Origin: Terrimonas_B sp041743125
GTDB lineage: Bacteria > Bacteroidota > Bacteroidia > Chitinophagales > Chitinophagaceae
DNA length: 64,000 bases
Reading direction: 5' to 3'
Assembly (NCBI GenBank): GCA_041743125.1
Contig: JBGTNK010000195.1
Coordinates: 69,032-133,031 of the forward strand
Part shown: piece after piece, positions 40,281 to 49,700 of the stretch
How positions within the stretch are numbered: the stretch's first letter is position 1
Layout: every line of letters starts with the position of its first letter
Translations under genes and position numbers: made by a program
The notes under the pieces: generated by a model
Database searches by the model: none
Seen by the model: only the letters and a program-made list of their open reading frames with translations
Told to the model about the DNA's origin: nothing

Positions 40281-41369
40281 ATGCAAACAGTAGAACAAAC
40301 AACAAATGACACCGTGCAACAGGCATGGGGTAAACGCCCATTGATCATCAGTGGTCCCTGCAGTGCTGAAACAGAAACTCAGGTGCTGGATACAGCTCAG
40401 CGCTTGGCCGCTACCGGAAAAGTGGATATGCTTCGAGCCGGTATCTGGAAACCAAGAACAAAACCCGGCTTATTTGAGGGCATTGGAGCCAAAGGATTAC
40501 CCTGGCTGCAGCAGGCGAAAAAATTGACCGGTCTGCCCACTACTGTAGAAGTAGCAACAGGTAAGCAAGTGCAGGATGCCCTTACTTTTGATGTGGATGT
40601 ATTATGGATCGGTGCCCGGACAACTGTGAATCCCTTCAGTGTACAGGAAGTGGCAGATGCCCTGCGGGGTGTAGATGTGCCGGTTCTCATTAAAAATCCT
40701 ATCAATCCTGATCTGGAATTATGGAGTGGTGCAGTAGAAAGAGTAGCAAGGGCTGGCGTTAAACAAATTGGTTTGATCCACCGTGGGTTCTCATCATATG
40801 GTAATACTGAATTTCGTAATGCCCCCATGTGGCACCTGGCCATTGAAATGAAACGCCGTAACCCCGGTATGCCAATCATCAATGATCCTTCACATATATG
40901 CGGACGCCGGGATATTTTGCTTGATGTTTCTCAACGGGCTATTGATCTTGACTTTGATGGTCTCATGATCGAGAGCCATATTGATCCTGACAGTGCCTGG
41001 AGCGATGCCAAACAGCAAATTACGCCGGAGCAATTGAAAGAAATGCTGGACAACATTATCTGGAGAAAAGAAGATGTGAACTCGGAAGAATATCATGCGG
41101 CACTTGAAAAATTACGCCAGCAGATCAATCACCTCGATGATGAATTGATGCAGATACTTGGTCAGCGCATGAAGATCGCAGATAAGATAGGGGAATACAA
41201 AAAAGATAATAATATTACCATCCTTCAAACTAATCGCTGGAATGAAATTCTGGAAAGAGCATCGGCAAAAGGAGAAAAGATTGGTTTAAGCAAGGAATTT
41301 ATCACCAAATATTTTGATGCGGTGCATATGGAGAGTATCAACCACCAGAAAAAAGTGATGGATAGCTGA
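40281..41369 (+). CDS. Bifunctional 3-deoxy-7-phosphoheptulonate (DAHP) synthase / chorismate mutase
   Basis: Joins the first step of the shikimate pathway to the branch point toward prephenate. 362 residues. The N-terminal DAHP synthase (about 10-265) is of the short AroA-I-beta/KDPS-like kind, with ISGPCSAETETQ, WIGARTTVNPFSVQ and NDPSHICGRRD. The C-terminal AroQ chorismate mutase (about 275-362) has LRQQINHLDDELMQILGQRMKIADKIGEYK. Fusions in this order are common in Bacteroidota and supply the mutase that the separate PheA and TyrA lack. It follows the nuclease cassette and has its own putative promoter. Confidence 0.94.
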   Translation: MQTVEQTTNDTVQQAWGKRPLIISGPCSAETETQVLDTAQRLAATGKVDMLRAGIWKPRTKPGLFEGIGAKGLPWLQQAKKLTGLPTTVEVATGKQVQDALTFDVDVLWIGARTTVNPFSVQEVADALRGVDVPVLIKNPINPDLELWSGAVERVARAGVKQIGLIHRGFSSYGNTEFRNAPMWHLAIEMKRRNPGMPIINDPSHICGRRDILLDVSQRAIDLDFDGLMIESHIDPDSAWSDAKQQITPEQLKEMLDNIIWRKEDVNSEEYHAALEKLRQQINHLDDELMQILGQRMKIADKIGEYKKDNNITILQTNRWNEILERASAKGEKIGLSKEFITKYFDAVHMESINHQKKVMDS

Positions 41370-41531
41370 TGGTTGTTATCGTGCCGAAAGAGACCAGGTG
41401 TGTACGTTGTCTTAAAGACTAAATAAATAATACTTTTTTGGGTTACCAGCTTTAGTTCCCTGGTTGAACTTTTGTTGCGTCGCACTCTTCAACGTTCTGT
41501 AATTCTATTGAGCAAAGCTGAATTATTATTA

Positions 41532-42584
41532 ATGAGCAAAAGTTCCAATTATTCATCTTTAAAAGATGGTGTCACCCGGTTTAGGTTTTCTGATTCTGCA
41601 ACGGATTTTTATTTCGGCAATAGTTTCAATACGCTAAAAAAGATCACGGATCAAAAAACAACAATTCTGATCACGGATGAAAATGTTTTCAATGCGCATA
41701 CAAACCGGTTCAATGGTTGGAATACGATCGCATTAAAAGCAGGCGAGGAGTTCAAGATTCAGGCAACCGTTGATTCTGTTATAGAGCAACTGATCGGGAT
41801 GCAGGCGGATCGAAAAACAACGTTGATAGGAGTAGGAGGTGGAGTAGTTACTGATATTACGGGTTATGTGGCCTCCGTATATATGAGGGGATTGCGTTTC
41901 GGTTTTGTGCCCACCTCTTTGCTGGCATTAGTGGATGCTTCTATTGGCGGAAAAAATGGAATTGATGTGGGTGTATATAAGAACATGGTAGGTATTATCC
42001 GCCAGCCATCTTTTATTTTGCACGACATGAACTTTCTTAATACATTGCCGCAAAAGGAATGGGAAAATGGGTTTGCTGAAATTATTAAACATGCCTGCAT
42101 AAAAGATGCTGCTATGTTCCGGCAACTGGAAACCATGTCAATCAGCAAGTATCAAAAAAAGAAAGTAGAGGTTGCCAGCCTTGTCCAGCGAAATGCTACC
42201 ATCAAAGCAGCAGTAGTAAAAAGGGATGAGTTTGAAAAAAATGAAAGAAGGTTATTGAATTTTGGTCACACACTTGGTCACGCCCTCGAAAACCAATATA
42301 AGCTTTTGCATGGCCAGGCTGTATCTATCGGCATTACTTATGCCTGCAATATTTCGGAGCAGCTTACCGGCTTCAAACAAAAAGAAGCCGTTATAAAATT
42401 GCTGGAGCAATACGGCTTACCAACGTATGCATCCTTTGATAAAACAAAAGCTTTTGAAGTTTTAAAAATGGATAAGAAAAGAGAAAAAAAAGAAATGAAC
42501 TATATACTTCTTGATAAAATTGGAAAGGGAATTGTAAAATCAATTCCGCTACACCAGTTAGAAAAGATCATTTATTCACTGTAG
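41532..42584 (+). CDS. aroB: 3-dehydroquinate synthase
   Basis: Second step of the shikimate pathway, cyclising DAHP. 350 residues from the ATG at 41532 (MSKSSNYSSLKDG); an in-frame TTG 60 bases upstream adds residues unlike the family. The NAD-binding part has GVGGGVVTDITGYVAS. The metal site is built from ENGFAEIIKHACIKD and from NFGHTLGHALE. 162 bp separate it from the DAHP synthase gene, 27 bp from aroA. Confidence 0.95.
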   Translation: MSKSSNYSSLKDGVTRFRFSDSATDFYFGNSFNTLKKITDQKTTILITDENVFNAHTNRFNGWNTIALKAGEEFKIQATVDSVIEQLIGMQADRKTTLIGVGGGVVTDITGYVASVYMRGLRFGFVPTSLLALVDASIGGKNGIDVGVYKNMVGIIRQPSFILHDMNFLNTLPQKEWENGFAEIIKHACIKDAAMFRQLETMSISKYQKKKVEVASLVQRNATIKAAVVKRDEFEKNERRLLNFGHTLGHALENQYKLLHGQAVSIGITYACNISEQLTGFKQKEAVIKLLEQYGLPTYASFDKTKAFEVLKMDKKREKKEMNYILLDKIGKGIVKSIPLHQLEKIIYSL

Positions 42585-42611
42585 GCATTTTTCTTAGTAG
42601 TAGAAACATAT

Positions 42612-43961
42612 ATGGCTGAAAACAAATCATACAAAATATATATCACTTCGTTGGGTGAGGGAAACCTGAGAGGAAATATCCGGGCATCTGCCTCCAAAAG
42701 TTCTATGCAAAGAGCTTGTGCAGCCGCCCTGTTGAGCAAAGGCACAACCACCATATTAAATCCGGGACATAGCAATGATGATAAGGCGGCGTTGGATATT
42801 ATAAAAAGATTGGGTGCCTACGTGCAGACCGGGGATGAACAGGTAATCGTCAGGAGCAGGGGAGTAGAACCTGTGTCCAACGAAATCAATTGCGGAGAAT
42901 CGGGTCTTAGCATCCGGATGTTTACTCCCTTGGTGGCGTTAAGCGAAAAAAAAATCATTATCAACGGGACAGGTAGTTTAAATACCAGGCCTATGAATTT
43001 TTTTGATGAAATATTGCCGCGGCTGGGTGTTACAGTAAAGAGCAATAATGGGATGCTTCCCCTGCAGATACAAGGTCCGCTGCTACCGTCAAATATAGAA
43101 GTAGATGGTTCGTTAAGTTCTCAATTTCTCACCGGCTTATTGATGGCGTATTCGTTTGCAATCAATTCACACGATTCACTTGCTGGTAAAAGTATTTCAA
43201 TAAAAGTTAGAAACTTAAAAAGCAAACCATATATCGACCTCACACTTGATGTAATGAAGAAGTTTGGGTTGGTGGTTCCTGAAAACAGGGATTATGAAGA
43301 ATTTATTTTCCAGGGTAGTTCCTTTCCAATTTTTTTATCGGATGCAGATAATAGATATACTGTTGAGGGCGACTGGAGTGGTGGGGCTTTCTTATTAGTG
43401 GCGGGAGCTATAGCAGGCCCTATATTAGTAAACGGACTTGATCTCACATCAACCCAGGCCGACCGGGCTATAATAAATGCCTTAATGTCGGCCAATGCCG
43501 GCATTGCCATAGAAGCAAAAGGAATTAAAATGGTTAGTGCCAGAATGAGTGCATTTGAATTTGACGCTACTGATTGTCCGGATCTGTTTCCTCCCCTGGT
43601 AGCGCTGGCGGCTTATTGCCATGGTGAAACAATCATAAAAGGGGTAAGTCGCTTAACGCATAAAGAAAGCAACCGGGCCATTACGTTGCAGGAAGAGTTT
43701 GGAAAAATGGGTGTAAAAATTTTACTGAATGATGATCATATGACCATTTACGGCGGTAATGGTGTAACGGCAGCCAAAGTGCATTCAAGGCATGATCACC
43801 GCATTGCCATGGCCTGTGCCGTAGCAGCAATAAAAACAGATGGGATTACTGAGATTGAGGAAGCAGGGGCAGTCAAAAAATCCTATCCTGATTTTTATGA
43901 TGATCTTAAAAAATTAGGAGCTGGTGTATCTTTAATCAATAAGGTTAGTTTGCATGAATAG
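42612..43961 (+). CDS. aroA: 3-phosphoshikimate 1-carboxyvinyltransferase (EPSP synthase)
   Basis: Adds the enolpyruvyl group from PEP to shikimate-3-phosphate. 449 residues. Conserved parts: ASKSSMQRACAAALLSKG at the N-terminus with the substrate Lys-Ser pair (usual pattern SKSxxxRxL), NCGESGLSIRMFTPL, SSQFLTGLLMA, GDWSGGAFLLVAGA and the closing HDHRIAMACAVAAIK with the catalytic-site Arg. The usual loop GNAGTAMR is changed to GESGLSIR, as expected of the class that keeps SG in that loop. Ends 8 bp inside aroC, so translation is coupled. Confidence 0.95.
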   Translation: MAENKSYKIYITSLGEGNLRGNIRASASKSSMQRACAAALLSKGTTTILNPGHSNDDKAALDIIKRLGAYVQTGDEQVIVRSRGVEPVSNEINCGESGLSIRMFTPLVALSEKKIIINGTGSLNTRPMNFFDEILPRLGVTVKSNNGMLPLQIQGPLLPSNIEVDGSLSSQFLTGLLMAYSFAINSHDSLAGKSISIKVRNLKSKPYIDLTLDVMKKFGLVVPENRDYEEFIFQGSSFPIFLSDADNRYTVEGDWSGGAFLLVAGAIAGPILVNGLDLTSTQADRAIINALMSANAGIAIEAKGIKMVSARMSAFEFDATDCPDLFPPLVALAAYCHGETIIKGVSRLTHKESNRAITLQEEFGKMGVKILLNDDHMTIYGGNGVTAAKVHSRHDHRIAMACAVAAIKTDGITEIEEAGAVKKSYPDFYDDLKKLGAGVSLINKVSLHE

Positions 43962-45087
43962 TTTTGGCCGCATATTCCGTGTACATATTTTTGGCGAATC
44001 GCATGGCGAGTCGGTAGGTATTGTTATTGACGGTTGCCCCGCCGGTTTATCCCTTACCGAGGATGATCTTTTGCCAGACCTGGAAAGAAGGAAGGGCGGC
44101 AAACAAAAAGGAACTACGCCCCGGCAGGAAGCAGATTATCCTTTTTTTAAAAGTGGCTTGTTCCATGGTAAAACAACCGGCGCTCCCATCACCATTATTT
44201 TTGAAAATAACAATACCAGGAGCGGCGATTATGAAAAACAACGGAGCTTTCCCCGCCCCGGCCATGCAGACATGGTAGCTCACCAAAAATTTGGTGGTAA
44301 TGAGGATTACAGGGGCGGTGGTCATTTTAGTGCCAGGTTAACCACAGGCCTGGTAGCCGCGGGGGCCATAGCGAAAAAAATAATGAATACTGCCGTATTT
44401 ACTTCCTTTCAACCGCCAGAAAATATGGGCGCCTTAATAGATGCCAAAGGAAAAACTATAAATTTATCAGAGACGGATTCTCCCTTACCAACCCAAACGG
44501 AATTGAAGAGTGAAATATCTATCCAGGCCTTAGTAACAGAAATTGGTGGTGAGCCTGACCTTGAAAAAGGATTGCAAAAGGCCATTGATGCAAAAGACTC
44601 TGTGGGAGGCATCGTAGAATGTCGGGTGAATGGCCTACCCGTTGGATTAGGAGAACCATTTTTTGATTCGGTTGAATCTCAAATCGCTCATATTGCTTTT
44701 GCTATTCCGGCTGTAAAAGGAATTGAATTCGGAAGTGGATTTGCTGCAGCCCGCATGTTTGGTTTGCAACATAATGATGCGATTGAAAATATGGAAGGTA
44801 AAACAAGAACGAATAATGCAGGAGGAATTGTAGGTGGAATTACCAACGGGAATGAACTGGTTTTTCGGATCGCCATTAAACCAACTGCTTCTACTCCTAA
44901 AGAGCAAAACAGCCTGAATTGGGATAGCGGCAAGATTGAAAATTTTTCTGTTAAAGGCCGACACGATCTTTGCGTTGCACTCCGGGCCCCTGTTATCCTG
45001 GAGGCTGCAACGGCTATTGCTCTAATAGATTTATTTTTATTAGAGAATCACATCAGTAGGGTTATCACTTATAATGAAAGGAATTAA
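43954..45087 (+). CDS. aroC: Chorismate synthase
   Basis: Last common step of the pathway, making chorismate with reduced FMN. 377 residues. Signatures: FGESHGESVGIVIDGCPAG at the start, RPGHADMVAHQKFGGNEDYRG (FMN and phosphate binding), GGISNG-like GGITNG near 290, and RHDLCVALRAPVILEA at the C-terminus. ATG overlaps the aroA stop (ATGAATAG). In the same direction a DUF952 gene follows after 5 bp. Confidence 0.96.
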   Translation: MNSFGRIFRVHIFGESHGESVGIVIDGCPAGLSLTEDDLLPDLERRKGGKQKGTTPRQEADYPFFKSGLFHGKTTGAPITIIFENNNTRSGDYEKQRSFPRPGHADMVAHQKFGGNEDYRGGGHFSARLTTGLVAAGAIAKKIMNTAVFTSFQPPENMGALIDAKGKTINLSETDSPLPTQTELKSEISIQALVTEIGGEPDLEKGLQKAIDAKDSVGGIVECRVNGLPVGLGEPFFDSVESQIAHIAFAIPAVKGIEFGSGFAAARMFGLQHNDAIENMEGKTRTNNAGGIVGGITNGNELVFRIAIKPTASTPKEQNSLNWDSGKIENFSVKGRHDLCVALRAPVILEAATAIALIDLFLLENHISRVITYNERN

Positions 45088-45092
45088 CGATT

Positions 45093-45392
45093 ATGCCAAT
45101 AATTTATCATGTAACAACAGCAGCTGAATGGAATACTGCTAAAGAAAAAGGAAACTACGAGTCCTCTTCTTTAACCTCGGAAGGATTTATACATTGCAGT
45201 GAAGAACGCCAGGTAGCTGGTATTTTGGAAAGATATTTTGCCAATCAAAAAGGGCTGGTTAAATTGGTTATAGACACTGACTTACTAAAAAGCAGGTATG
45301 TGCAGGAATGGTCTCCATCTATCCACGACACATTTCCCCATGTATATGGACCTATTAACAAGGAGGCTGTTATCGACGTGATCGCATTATAA
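45093..45392 (+). CDS. DUF952 family protein
   Basis: 99 residues. IYHVTTAAEWNTAKEKGNYES at the start, GFIHCSEERQVAGILERYF and the closing VYGPINKEAVIDVI are the family marks. The fold is like ADP-ribosyltransferase/glutathione-S-transferase-related small proteins, and the conserved His of IYHVT, Ser-Glu of CSEE and Tyr of VYGP line a possible pocket. Function unknown. It starts 5 bp after aroC, so it is almost surely on the same mRNA, but nothing links it to aromatic amino acids by sequence. Confidence 0.85.
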   Translation: MPIIYHVTTAAEWNTAKEKGNYESSSLTSEGFIHCSEERQVAGILERYFANQKGLVKLVIDTDLLKSRYVQEWSPSIHDTFPHVYGPINKEAVIDVIAL

Positions 45393-45643
45393 AATTTACC
45401 CGATTATATTTGTCTTTACCTGGCAGCTTTTTATTATTCCCGGTTTACTTCTTTGTCTGATGTAATACGCAGTCTGGTTCGTATACTGCTATTCAGATTG
45501 ATTATAAAACAAGGTTTAATATAAAAATGAGCAGGGTAAATCGTGAATCCAAAAATGATTGCTTAATTTGTCAGCATTACCACTTTTTATGTCATAGTTG
45601 AGGCTAAATTAACACCACCACCCTTACAACCCCCGGTTCCACT

Positions 45644-47338
45644 ATGAGCAGAAATGTTGATTCCTGTATTTGGATATTTTTTTTCCTGTTTTTTATTTTC
45701 CAGGCTTGCGATGATGCCCGTCAACCGCCCAAAACTGACATTGCAGCTACACCGGAAGAAATAGATAAAAAAGCCGGGGATATTATTCGTTCTTCTTTGC
45801 AATTCGCTATTGAAAACGAAGGTAATGTTGATGATACAATCCGTCTGTTTCAACCTTCCCAAATGAAATTGGTTTATGAAAACTCCGGGTATGCTCCATT
45901 ATGGAGCAGCAGGGAACAATGGAAACCCTTAGCCGGCACCTTATTGCATTTTATAAGTGATTCAAAGCAATATGGATTGTTTCCTGATGATTATCACTAT
46001 TCACGCCTGGATTCTTTAAATAAATCTTTTTTGAAAGATACACTTGCAACAGGAAGCAGAAGAGACGCCGTGTTATGGGCTAAGGCCGATCTGATGTTGA
46101 CGGATGCTTTTGTTCACATAATAAATGACATAAAACTGGGCCGGTTGCCCCAGGATAGCATGACATTAAGAAAAGATTCTGTATTAACAGATACTTTTTA
46201 TTTACAAAGGGTTTCCCAGGTTGAAATAAGTGGAGATTTAACAGGTATGGTTCGGTCTCTTGAACCCGCACACCAGGGATACCATGACCTGAAGGAAGGC
46301 CTTAAGCGTTTCTTGGATAGTGCGGATAACCGTCTGTACACAATAGTTCCTTTACCCAAAACAAATCCTGAAAATTTCAGGCAAATTCTCCAACGCAGAT
46401 TAGTTGAGGAAGGTTTTATTTCCAATGATAGTGTGCTAGTTGATTCGATTGAGTTAGCCCAGGCCGTAAAAAAATTTCAACGTAACCAGGGAATTGAAGC
46501 AGATGGTAAAGCAGGACCAGAAACAATAAAATTTCTTAATGATTCCGACCAGGATAAATTCGTAAGAATAGCTATTACAATGGACCGGTATAAAATGCTG
46601 CCTGAAAAAATGCCTTCCCGGTATATCTGGGTTAATTTACCCGGGTATGATATGCATTTGATAGAAGAGGATTCTATTGTGTTATCATCAAAAATTATTG
46701 TTGGTAAAACCATTACGCCAACACCCTTACTCACCAGTGGCATATCTCAGTTAATTACCTATCCGCAGTGGACCATTCCGCAAAGTATAATTGTAAAAGA
46801 AATATTACCCGTTTTAAAAAGGGATCCTGGTTACCTGGCACGCAAGGGTTATAGCCTGATTACCTTTAACGGCGATGAAGTGGATCCATATTCAGTCAAT
46901 TGGTCAAAATATAATAAGGGTATTCCATATAAAGTGGTGCAGGGAAGCGGAGACGAAAATGCATTGGGTGTATTGAAGTTCAATTTTCCGAATAAATATT
47001 CCGTTTACCTTCATGATACTAATCAACGATACCTCTTTAGCAGAACAATGAGGTCGCTAAGCCACGGTTGCGTAAGAGTGAAAGAGTGGGAAAACCTGGT
47101 CTATTATATTCTTCGTAATGATAACAGAGCCAGTTCGCCGGAGATACGTTCACCCATTGAAGATTCTCTTGTCAAATGGCTGGTACGAAAGGAAAAGCAT
47201 ATTATCCCTCTGAAAAATAGATTGCCGTTATACCTGCGTTATTTTACTTGCGAAGGGAAGAATGGAAAGGTGATATTTCATGATGATATTTATGGTTATG
47301 ATAAAGTGATCGGGGAAAAACTATTTGCCGGCAAGTAG
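45644..47338 (+). CDS. L,D-transpeptidase of the YcbB type, lipoprotein
   Basis: 564 residues. An N-terminal hydrophobic segment ends with a lipobox-like IFQAC (Cys27), so the protein is probably lipid-anchored in the periplasm. A scaffold domain (about 60-245) precedes a peptidoglycan-binding segment (about 255-310, with AVKKFQRNQGIEADGKAGPETIKFL). The YkuD catalytic domain follows (about 325-500), with the active-site motif SHGCVRV (H474, C476). Proteins of this order make 3-3 crosslinks in peptidoglycan or attach proteins to it. Single gene, with 250 bp in front and 127 bp behind. Confidence 0.92.
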   Translation: MSRNVDSCIWIFFFLFFIFQACDDARQPPKTDIAATPEEIDKKAGDIIRSSLQFAIENEGNVDDTIRLFQPSQMKLVYENSGYAPLWSSREQWKPLAGTLLHFISDSKQYGLFPDDYHYSRLDSLNKSFLKDTLATGSRRDAVLWAKADLMLTDAFVHIINDIKLGRLPQDSMTLRKDSVLTDTFYLQRVSQVEISGDLTGMVRSLEPAHQGYHDLKEGLKRFLDSADNRLYTIVPLPKTNPENFRQILQRRLVEEGFISNDSVLVDSIELAQAVKKFQRNQGIEADGKAGPETIKFLNDSDQDKFVRIAITMDRYKMLPEKMPSRYIWVNLPGYDMHLIEEDSIVLSSKIIVGKTITPTPLLTSGISQLITYPQWTIPQSIIVKEILPVLKRDPGYLARKGYSLITFNGDEVDPYSVNWSKYNKGIPYKVVQGSGDENALGVLKFNFPNKYSVYLHDTNQRYLFSRTMRSLSHGCVRVKEWENLVYYILRNDNRASSPEIRSPIEDSLVKWLVRKEKHIIPLKNRLPLYLRYFTCEGKNGKVIFHDDIYGYDKVIGEKLFAGK

Positions 47339-47465
47339 TTAGAACTTGTTCCCTTAAATCATTAGTATTACCTTATTCAATGTCATGAAACAAAGCCAAT
47401 AATTTATTTCACTATACAGGTCATACCTGTTATTTTTGTTCAGATTAAAATAAAACTAACTTTTT

Positions 47466-48806
47466 ATGAAGAAATTTTTAGCAGTGTTCCTGGCATTGTA
47501 TTTTATTGTTCCTGCCGGTTTTTCGCAGAGTGATGAAATAAGGCCGGCGGCGATTGGTGTAAGTTTTATATTAAATGATTTTAAAACTGCTGACCGCATA
47601 CGCAGTGGTTCTTTATCCAGGGTTTTTTCGAATAAACAATGGGCCAAGTTCAAAGAGATGTCTCCCGGCATTGCAATTTCCTATTTTAAAGGGTTGCATA
47701 AGAAAATAGACCTTGCTGCAACCCTCGCGGGATCATTTGCAGATTATTCCCTTCGAAATCGTCCGCCCTCTTCCGGTGACAGGTTTTTATTAGAGGCCGA
47801 TGCATCGCTGAATCTTAAAATGGTTTCAGAAAAATATTGGGTGCAACCATACGTAATCATTGGTCTTGGAGCGCAAATGTATGATGGTACCTATTTCGGC
47901 GCTTTCATGCCCACAGGCTTGGGAATGAAATTGAATCTATTCGATGATGCTTATTTTTTTGTAACCACCCAGTACAGGATACCTGTAACAAGTGAAACAG
48001 TGAATTATCATTTTTTTCACCAGTTTGGTGTAGCTGGCAGGATAGGGAAAAAGAAAGAACCGGTTTTAAAAGAATTGCCACCGGCTCCGCCAGTTGACAC
48101 GGACAATGATGGTATAATTGATAGCCTGGATAAGTGCATTACAGTACCCGGGATAGCCAAATATGACGGATGCCCCGTTCCTGACACAGACAAAGATGGT
48201 ATCAATGATGACGAAGATAAATGTCCTCAAGTAGCGGGTCTTGCCCGTTACCAGGGTTGTCCTATTCCGGATACAGATAAAGATGGAATCAATGATGAGG
48301 AAGACAAATGTCCAACGGAAGCTGGTCCTGCCAGTAACCAGGGTTGTCCTTTTATGGATACAGATGGTGATGGTATCCCAGATCCGGAAGACAAATGTCC
48401 AAAGCTGGCCGGTCCAAGGGAAAACCAGGGTTGTCCTGTGATCAAAGAAGAGGTAGTGAAGAAAGTCAATTTTGCAGCACAGAATATTTATTTTGCCACG
48501 GGAAAGTATACATTGCTCAGCAAATCATTTAAAGGATTAAATGAAATAGCCCGGCTAATGAAAGATGACCAGGATCTGAAATTGGTAATAGATGGTCATA
48601 CTGATAATGTAGGCCGTGACGAGTTCAATCAAAAATTGAGTGAGAATCGGGCGGCCTCGGTGAAAAAATACCTGAGCAAACAAGGAATAGATGAGAGCCG
48701 TATTGTTTCTTCTGGTCATGGTGAATCAGCACCAATTGGTGATAATACTACAGCAGCGGGTCGTCAAAAAAATCGCCGCGTAGAATTAAAATTGAATTAT
48801 TATTAG
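47466..48806 (+). CDS. OmpA-family outer-membrane protein with four TSP3-type calcium repeats
   Basis: 446 residues. Signal peptide about 1-20 (ending GFSQ). An N-terminal beta-barrel-like part (about 20-205) is followed by four thrombospondin type 3 repeats (about 215-325), each like DTDxDGIxDxxDKC, with paired Cys after each unit (GCP). The C-terminal OmpA domain (about 335-446) has VIDGHTDNVGRDEFNQKLSENRA, the diaminopimelate-binding core. The protein should bridge outer membrane and peptidoglycan. A terminator follows at 48829. Confidence 0.94.
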   Translation: MKKFLAVFLALYFIVPAGFSQSDEIRPAAIGVSFILNDFKTADRIRSGSLSRVFSNKQWAKFKEMSPGIAISYFKGLHKKIDLAATLAGSFADYSLRNRPPSSGDRFLLEADASLNLKMVSEKYWVQPYVIIGLGAQMYDGTYFGAFMPTGLGMKLNLFDDAYFFVTTQYRIPVTSETVNYHFFHQFGVAGRIGKKKEPVLKELPPAPPVDTDNDGIIDSLDKCITVPGIAKYDGCPVPDTDKDGINDDEDKCPQVAGLARYQGCPIPDTDKDGINDEEDKCPTEAGPASNQGCPFMDTDGDGIPDPEDKCPKLAGPRENQGCPVIKEEVVKKVNFAAQNIYFATGKYTLLSKSFKGLNEIARLMKDDQDLKLVIDGHTDNVGRDEFNQKLSENRAASVKKYLSKQGIDESRIVSSGHGESAPIGDNTTAAGRQKNRRVELKLNYY

Positions 48807-48828
48807 TTGTATTGAAATTATAAATGCG

Positions 48829-48860
48829 AAAAGACTGCTTGAAGAGGCAGTCTTTTTTTT
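48829..48860. terminator. Terminator between OmpA-family and S1/P1 nuclease genes
   Basis: AAAAGACTGC (48829-48838) pairs with GCAGTCTTTT (48847-48856), 8-base loop, T-run to 48860. In a convergent gap; the A-run also serves the other strand. Confidence 0.85.
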
Positions 48861-48896
48861 AAAAACTTTTGGTTATAACCGATAAACAAATTCTTT

Positions 48897-49700
48897 TTAT
48901 TCAAAAGCCTGGTTCAATAATACAGCCAGCCGTATACCGCCTTTTAATAATTGCTCCTCTAAAAGCTTTTGAAATTGGTAATTATACTTGTAGCCTAATT
49001 TTGATTCGGCAGGAGTAGCATCATAGATTACATCAGAAAGTACATGTGATTCATAAAACCAATCCTCAAGAGATGAAGTTTGCCACCCTTTTAATGCTCC
49101 TGGTTCTTTGATGTCTAACAAGCGGGCATATTCGGTATAGCTGTATTGTTGAAATTCAATCAGCATGCTATCCCATAATGAATGAAGATTTGTTTTTTTA
49201 TCAAACCAGTAAACTACAATTTTGTTGCCACCGGCGTCCTCATCTCTGCCAACATGCAAAGGCTGATGAAGATCACCTATGAGATGAATAAGAAAATACA
49301 AAGCAGTTCTTCTTTTTTCCAGTGGCAGGGTTTTGTTTTTTAAATCGCTCATCATGGCCTGAATCTGGGTATATAAATTTTTGCCGGGTAATGCTTTTAA
49401 TTCAGCAATAAATTTTTCCTTTTCCATGTGGCCAGGCAGATCTACAAAATGCCAGGGTGATGCGTGATTCCAGGTGGAATCCGATTTTATAAAATCAGGC
49501 CAGTTAGATTGCCATGCCAGTGTTTCTTTCCCGGTCAGGTGTTTTAATTCCCTTACTGCTTTCCTGGATAAATGCTGTTGTGCTATCTCACCTATTACAC
49601 GGTGCCCGATAACGCCCCAGCTAAATGCGTTTTTTGCATTAAAAAATATTAGGGCGAAAAATAAAATTCGGATCAGATGCAGGCGGGGAAATGTATTCAT
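48897..49700 (-). CDS. Secreted S1/P1-type zinc nuclease
   Basis: 267 residues. A signal peptide (about 1-27) is followed directly by WGVIGHRVIGEIAQQHL: cleavage before Trp gives the N-terminal Trp that binds zinc in P1 nuclease. Other zinc-site parts are HASPWHFVDLPG, HLIGDLHQPLHVGRDEDAGGN and LHSLWDSML, all in the family order. It should degrade single-stranded nucleic acids or take 3'-phosphates from nucleotides outside the cell, perhaps for nutrition. No other gene shares its strand nearby. Confidence 0.94.
   Translation of the reverse strand: MNTFPRLHLIRILFFALIFFNAKNAFSWGVIGHRVIGEIAQQHLSRKAVRELKHLTGKETLAWQSNWPDFIKSDSTWNHASPWHFVDLPGHMEKEKFIAELKALPGKNLYTQIQAMMSDLKNKTLPLEKRRTALYFLIHLIGDLHQPLHVGRDEDAGGNKIVVYWFDKKTNLHSLWDSMLIEFQQYSYTEYARLLDIKEPGALKGWQTSSLEDWFYESHVLSDVIYDATPAESKLGYKYNYQFQKLLEEQLLKGGIRLAVLLNQAFE

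Noticed and set aside
48100..48440. Repeated DNA of about 75 bp units that could be taken for a CRISPR or tandem repeat array
   Set aside because: The units are in frame and encode TSP3 calcium-binding repeats (DTDxDGxxD).
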